From the NCBI GenBank assembly GCA_905250025.1, contig CAJNOJ010000050.1, positions 126,135 to 190,134 of the forward strand: DNA of 64,000 nt, in the 5' to 3' direction. A program made the translations under genes and the position numbers. Positions 60,252 through 64,000 of the stretch are shown here, piece by piece. The DNA comes from Adineta ricciae. Lineage: Eukaryota > Rotifera > Eurotatoria > Adinetida > Adinetidae. The notes below the pieces were generated by a model. It saw only the letters and a program-made list of their open reading frames with translations, was not told the origin of the DNA and made no database searches. Each line of letters starts with the position of its first letter. Within the stretch, counting starts at the first letter, position 1.

Positions 60252-61562
60252 TTATTCTCCATTTCTAACCAAAATTACATATATTTTCGTGTCTGTATGA
60301 TCATTTATGTATGTCAGATGGGTTATATCTTTATCCCTTTCTTTCTTTTTGGATTGTATTATAAAAATAGACTGCAAGAATGAATATAAATTAGTTCAAA
60401 TGTATTGAACATTTCTCAGTTAATCAAATACTTTTTAGAAGTGAATGTTTCACTTAAAAACAAAGATTCTATTCCGAACACACTCGGCTTGATTATTAAT
60501 CGCGCGCCAGATCTACGTCTACCGGAACAACGCTATGATGTCTCACTGTTGTCTCGGACTAATAGAAAATCTTCTATTAATCTAAAATGGTTCGACTAAT
60601 CTCTCTATCAATTCATTTTCTATTCTTTTTGAGATCACTCGTAAGTGCTCAAGAAGAGAATCCGTAATTTCATCCTATAGAATTGTGCGGTCATGGTTGC
60701 GACACATACGTTTCTTGGACAGATCGTGTAAATGTGCCCATCAAAGTTGAAAATATTTGTAAATGAATAAATAGCTCTTTAAATTTTCGCCGCTGAATGC
60801 ACAATATAAGCGTAAATCGTCGAGAAACTATTCACTTTTACATTAATAGGTGGATAGAAGGATCAAAGCGTTGAGCCATTGTGTGATAATTATCATACTT
60901 ATAAAAAGAACAGGATTTACCGATCCTTTGTTTCCTATTCTTCTTCGGATGTTTCATTAAGTAAATGGTTTCTTTTATAATCAGCAAAAGTTTCGAGACA
61001 TGTTAGTTTTTACTCCTTCATTTCTTTAGAACTATTTGAGACTTGAAATGTAACAATTATAAACAGGAAAAGGAAAAACAAAAGAAAACACATTAAAGAT
61101 AGAAAACCTGAAGGAAAGAAAAAAACGTGATGATGAGAGTGTTTTCTTACTGAAAATATTAAGCCCAAGCTTAAAGCATCAACAATATGGTCTGTGGATG
61201 TTCGTTTCTTCTTCTTCTCCTATTTCTTCTCGCTTCGTCATCATCATCGTCGTCGTCTTCTGCTCTTTCTTTCTCATTGACATGATTCTCCCGTTTTTCC
61301 GTCACATTATCATCGCTTTTCAAAATATTATGAGAAGTTCCGCTTTTACTCTTATGCGAATAGTTCCGTCAAAGTATATATCAACAACGGCAAGGTAAAA
61401 AAGAAAAGACGACATCCATAACATTGAGCTGACAGCATTGACATCAGTGTATAAAATATTATTAAAAAATAGAAAGAAAGAGATAGACGAGTGACAAAAA
61501 GACTGAGAAGACTTTTTCTTTCACTTGTTTAAAAATCGCTTTAATTTTAAACATTTATCCGT
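60252..61562. other. intergenic, no gene seen
   Basis: 1.3 kb between NSD and the next plus-strand gene. A 64-codon plus-strand frame at 60405-60599 has no recognisable motif. No structural repeat noted. Confidence 0.45.
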
Positions 61563-62498
61563 ATGGCTCTTCGAGCACCCACAATTCGACGAACTAGTGG
61601 CAACGATGATGATGAAGAAATCGAAGAAACCGAAGACGATCTCATTGAAAACTATCGCTACTTAACGGAACGATGCGGTGTTTTGCGTTATTCTCCGACC
61701 ACGAATGCTATCAGTTCCATTCAGCATGAAAAAGAGAAAGAAAAGCAGGTGAATCAATCGTCCTTCGTCCGTCAGTACTCGTCTATTAGTGAAACGACGC
61801 ATCATCGTAATCGAAATAAAAATCACGTGAATAGCAACGAACTTGATCGTTCATTCTCTTCAGCAAGACAACGGTGCTCGCCATTTAATGACCTAAATAA
61901 TAATAGCCCAGCATATCCAACCAATCTGAGTCGAATACCTCCAACCATTTATTACAATGACGACGATGATGATGGACTTGGCAATGCTCAATCATTTTCT
62001 TTAGTGAAGTTATTCGCACGTATGAAAGCACGTTTGAAACACGATCGACGTTACCGTTCGAAAACTTCGCATGAGTTACTCTACGAAGAAGATCCTCAAG
62101 AATGGTATGAATTAACGAAAAACGTTCGAACTGTTTTGACAAAAGCTTTGCTGCCCGATGGTGGCTACGATGCATTGACAAATCGTTCGAAAACTCATAG
62201 TCGGCAAGGCTCGTGTAGGAAAGCTCGCGAACACGATCCCGTTTTAAGCAAAGACTTTGAAGACGAAGACAAAATTACTATTGACATTGACGATGAAACG
62301 AACACAGAAGGTGATCCGGAATTTGATGAAATAATTTGGGAGAAGTTCTTAACGTGTAATCGCGGTTTTAATTATCGACGTTGTGGTGTATGCAAAGCTA
62401 TCGATCGGCAATATTTTCAAGGACAATTAGTATTTTTTTATGGTGTCGCTAATAATATTCTAATCGATGAAAATTTAAAAGCGTCAGGATTGGGCTAA
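61563..62498 (+). CDS. hypothetical conserved-looking protein, single exon
   Basis: Intronless 311-residue frame, unusual here. The N terminus is acidic (DDDEEIEETEDD), followed by LIENYRYLTERCGVLRYSP and a polar, disordered stretch. Two compact blocks look structured: LVKLFARMKARLKHDRRYRS with EDPQEWYELTKNVRTVLTKA, and a C-terminal block FDEIIWEKFLTCNRGFNYRR, CGVCKAIDRQYF, FYGVANNILIDENL. The latter has an isolated CxxC (CGVC). I do not recognise the family. The clean frame, good ATG and ordered blocks support a real gene. Missing introns could mean retroposition or chance. Confidence 0.7.
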   Translation: MALRAPTIRRTSGNDDDEEIEETEDDLIENYRYLTERCGVLRYSPTTNAISSIQHEKEKEKQVNQSSFVRQYSSISETTHHRNRNKNHVNSNELDRSFSSARQRCSPFNDLNNNSPAYPTNLSRIPPTIYYNDDDDDGLGNAQSFSLVKLFARMKARLKHDRRYRSKTSHELLYEEDPQEWYELTKNVRTVLTKALLPDGGYDALTNRSKTHSRQGSCRKAREHDPVLSKDFEDEDKITIDIDDETNTEGDPEFDEIIWEKFLTCNRGFNYRRCGVCKAIDRQYFQGQLVFFYGVANNILIDENLKASGLG

Positions 62499-63424
62499 AC
62501 TATGATTTGTATATTTTGTTCCACAAAACCGAAAAATTGTATTTTTTCATCTTCATAAATCTCCTGTTAAACACAAAGCACAGTGTTTTAACAAAAGAAA
62601 TCGGTGACGCAGAGATCACACATTTTGAATAATTTATCATCATGGTATTCATTTTATTTCCACAATGTTTCTCATTTGTGTATTCTATTAGAAATAACTA
62701 GAACAGACAGAGTATGAAAAGTCCTAAATTGTTTCAAATTCAAGAGACCATCTCATCTATAATTGAGACCTTAAACAGTTCTTTTTAAAGAAAACTGAAG
62801 CACATCAGAGAAATAGACATTAGTTCTCCTCGTATAATTGACAGACAACGTTTCTTACGAATTACTTAGCTGAAACCATAAGCAGATCACCTTGTCGAGA
62901 TAATAACTCAATCGGCGATAGTTCCTTGAAGCACTCAGAGTCATCTGATGAAATAGAGAACGGATAGAAACAAGCTTTCAGTGACATTGTATCTCTATTT
63001 TATTAGTGATTTCTGTCGCACAGAGAAATCTATGTTCCAAGAAAAGAAACGATCAGGTTTCTTACCTAAGGTTTTTACAATTCTATTTACTAATTCTCAT
63101 CTTAACATTTGAAGCAAAAGAATATATGTCTCTGTTTTTCCTCACGGTACTACAATCATTCATGCAAATGAGATATGTCACTCATCGCTAATGAAAATGA
63201 ATACTTTATGCGTATGTATACCGTGTAGCGCACTCTCTCGTCATTGGATGATTTATTGGCTGAAAGGACAAACGAGCGCTTTGTTTAACAAAGGCAACCA
63301 GACCATAATGCGCACAGTTGATTCTTTCTTTGTTGTCTATTATATATCATCAGACAGTACGCTCCAAAGTACTTAGAATAGAAAAAAGATTCGTTCAAGT
63401 AAGACGTAAGATTTCGTTCGAAAG
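62499..63424. other. intergenic, no gene seen
   Basis: About 0.9 kb, AT-rich. Two 61-codon plus-strand frames (63006-63191, 63191-63376) lack support. Confidence 0.45.
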
Positions 63425-63877
63425 ATGAATTTCAACCGGCAAGTTTTGCGACCAACACACAATCGACTTCCACTACAAGATGTTTCATCACATCAGAAAT
63501 ATCTGTGTATAGACAAGACGAATCTTCATGTCCAACAAGAAAACCGATCAGTAGCAATAGCGAATACGAAAATCTCGGTAAAATCAAGGCCAATTCTAAC
63601 TGCAACGCGTTTAATCAAATCTCAATTCAACGAAAATGACGTGGAAATGCTTATATCACCCATGGTTGACAAAACAAATGCGTCTACTGTTGAACAGACA
63701 AAGACCAAAACGCGTGAACAATGTGAAGCAGATTTGTATGAATTGTAAGTGTTAGTACAAAAGAACTTAGTTGGTAGCAAAGTTCACAACGGCATTAGCG
63801 TTGTTTAATAATAGATTTTTTCCAATAGGGACATTTCATCTCGAAGTAGCATAATGCAATGCCATTTCTTTTATTGA
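63425..63877 (+). CDS. hypothetical protein, possibly 3' incomplete
   Basis: Exon 1, 63425-63744 (MNFNRQVLRPTHNRLPLQDV...), ends at an AATT|GTAAGT donor. An 84-nt intron to an AATAG acceptor joins in phase to LDISSRSSIMQCHFFY and TGA at 63875-63877, giving about 122 aa. The protein is polar and basic, with no recognised domain. RLPL gives a minimal RxxL (destruction-box-like) match early in the chain, as in some cyclins and mitotic regulators, but that motif alone is not informative. The end of exon 2 may be a mis-splice, and the gene may continue beyond the window. Confidence 0.4.
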
Positions 63878-64000
63878 AAAATTTAATACATGATATTGAA
63901 GTAAATCCTGGCTGGATTATACTTAAAAGATTCTACTCCTCTGTGATGTGACAATGAATTTGAGATATTAAAATTTGCTTTTAAACTTATTTCATTTCCC

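Noticed and set aside
60405-60599. 64-codon plus-strand frame after NSD
   Set aside because: No motif or splice neighbours; length is within chance for this AT-rich DNA.

Overview
The window is nuclear DNA from a small invertebrate animal. Genes are split by many short introns, mostly 50-65 nt with GT..AG ends, they are densely packed on both strands, and the DNA is AT-rich. The gene set is clearly metazoan: talin, vasohibin, an ionotropic glutamate receptor, an NSD-type histone methyltransferase, ARAP, LONRF and an SLC7 transporter. Tiny introns, compact spacing and a fungal-type stress protein fit a bdelloid rotifer (Adineta/Rotaria-like). That assignment is inference.

Layout. 1-1.2 kb: a degenerate tandem repeat and microsatellite abutting the truncated end of an ARID4-like gene (-). 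2.9-4.0 kb: a tail-anchored protein (+). 4.2-7.3 kb: a 12-exon LONRF (RING-TPR-RING-LON) gene (-). 8.5-13.4 kb: a reduced ARAP-like Arf/Rho GAP (-). 13.8-16.9 kb: a ZC3H13/Flacc-like m6A-writer subunit (+). 17.0-17.5 kb: a CEP15-like gene (-). 17.9-22.0 kb: an ionotropic glutamate receptor (-). 22.8-24.3 kb: a THEG-like gene with a Q-rich repeat (+) and a 76-residue gene (-). 25.4-27.2 kb: an L-type amino-acid transporter (+). 27.7-29.0 kb: vasohibin (+). 29.2-31.3 kb: two membrane proteins with C-terminal PPxY motifs (-).

31.3-35.8 kb is gene-poor. 35.9-47.1 kb: full-length talin (+), with a fold-back MITE and an antisense ORF in late introns. 47.5-48.7 kb: NUDT19 (+). 48.8-50.2 kb: a protein with an N-myristoylation-type start (-). 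50.6-51.4 kb: centrin (-). 52.3-53.4 kb: a four-TM protein (+). 54.0-54.6 kb: a duplicated Grg1-like stress protein (+). 55.2-56.5 kb: LRRC73 (-), divergent from NSD (56.8-60.3 kb, +). Two unrecognised genes follow (+).

There is no operon or cassette logic. A microtubule/centriole theme recurs (CEP15, vasohibin, centrin). These three genes share an 11-bp upstream word, TGCTGCCATCT, which may be a common regulatory element. The most unusual items are the Grg1-like gene (candidate fungal transfer), that shared word, a glutamate receptor with arginine genomically encoded at the Q/R site, the MITE in talin, and a Shisa-like protein with a prion-like glycine/alanine segment.
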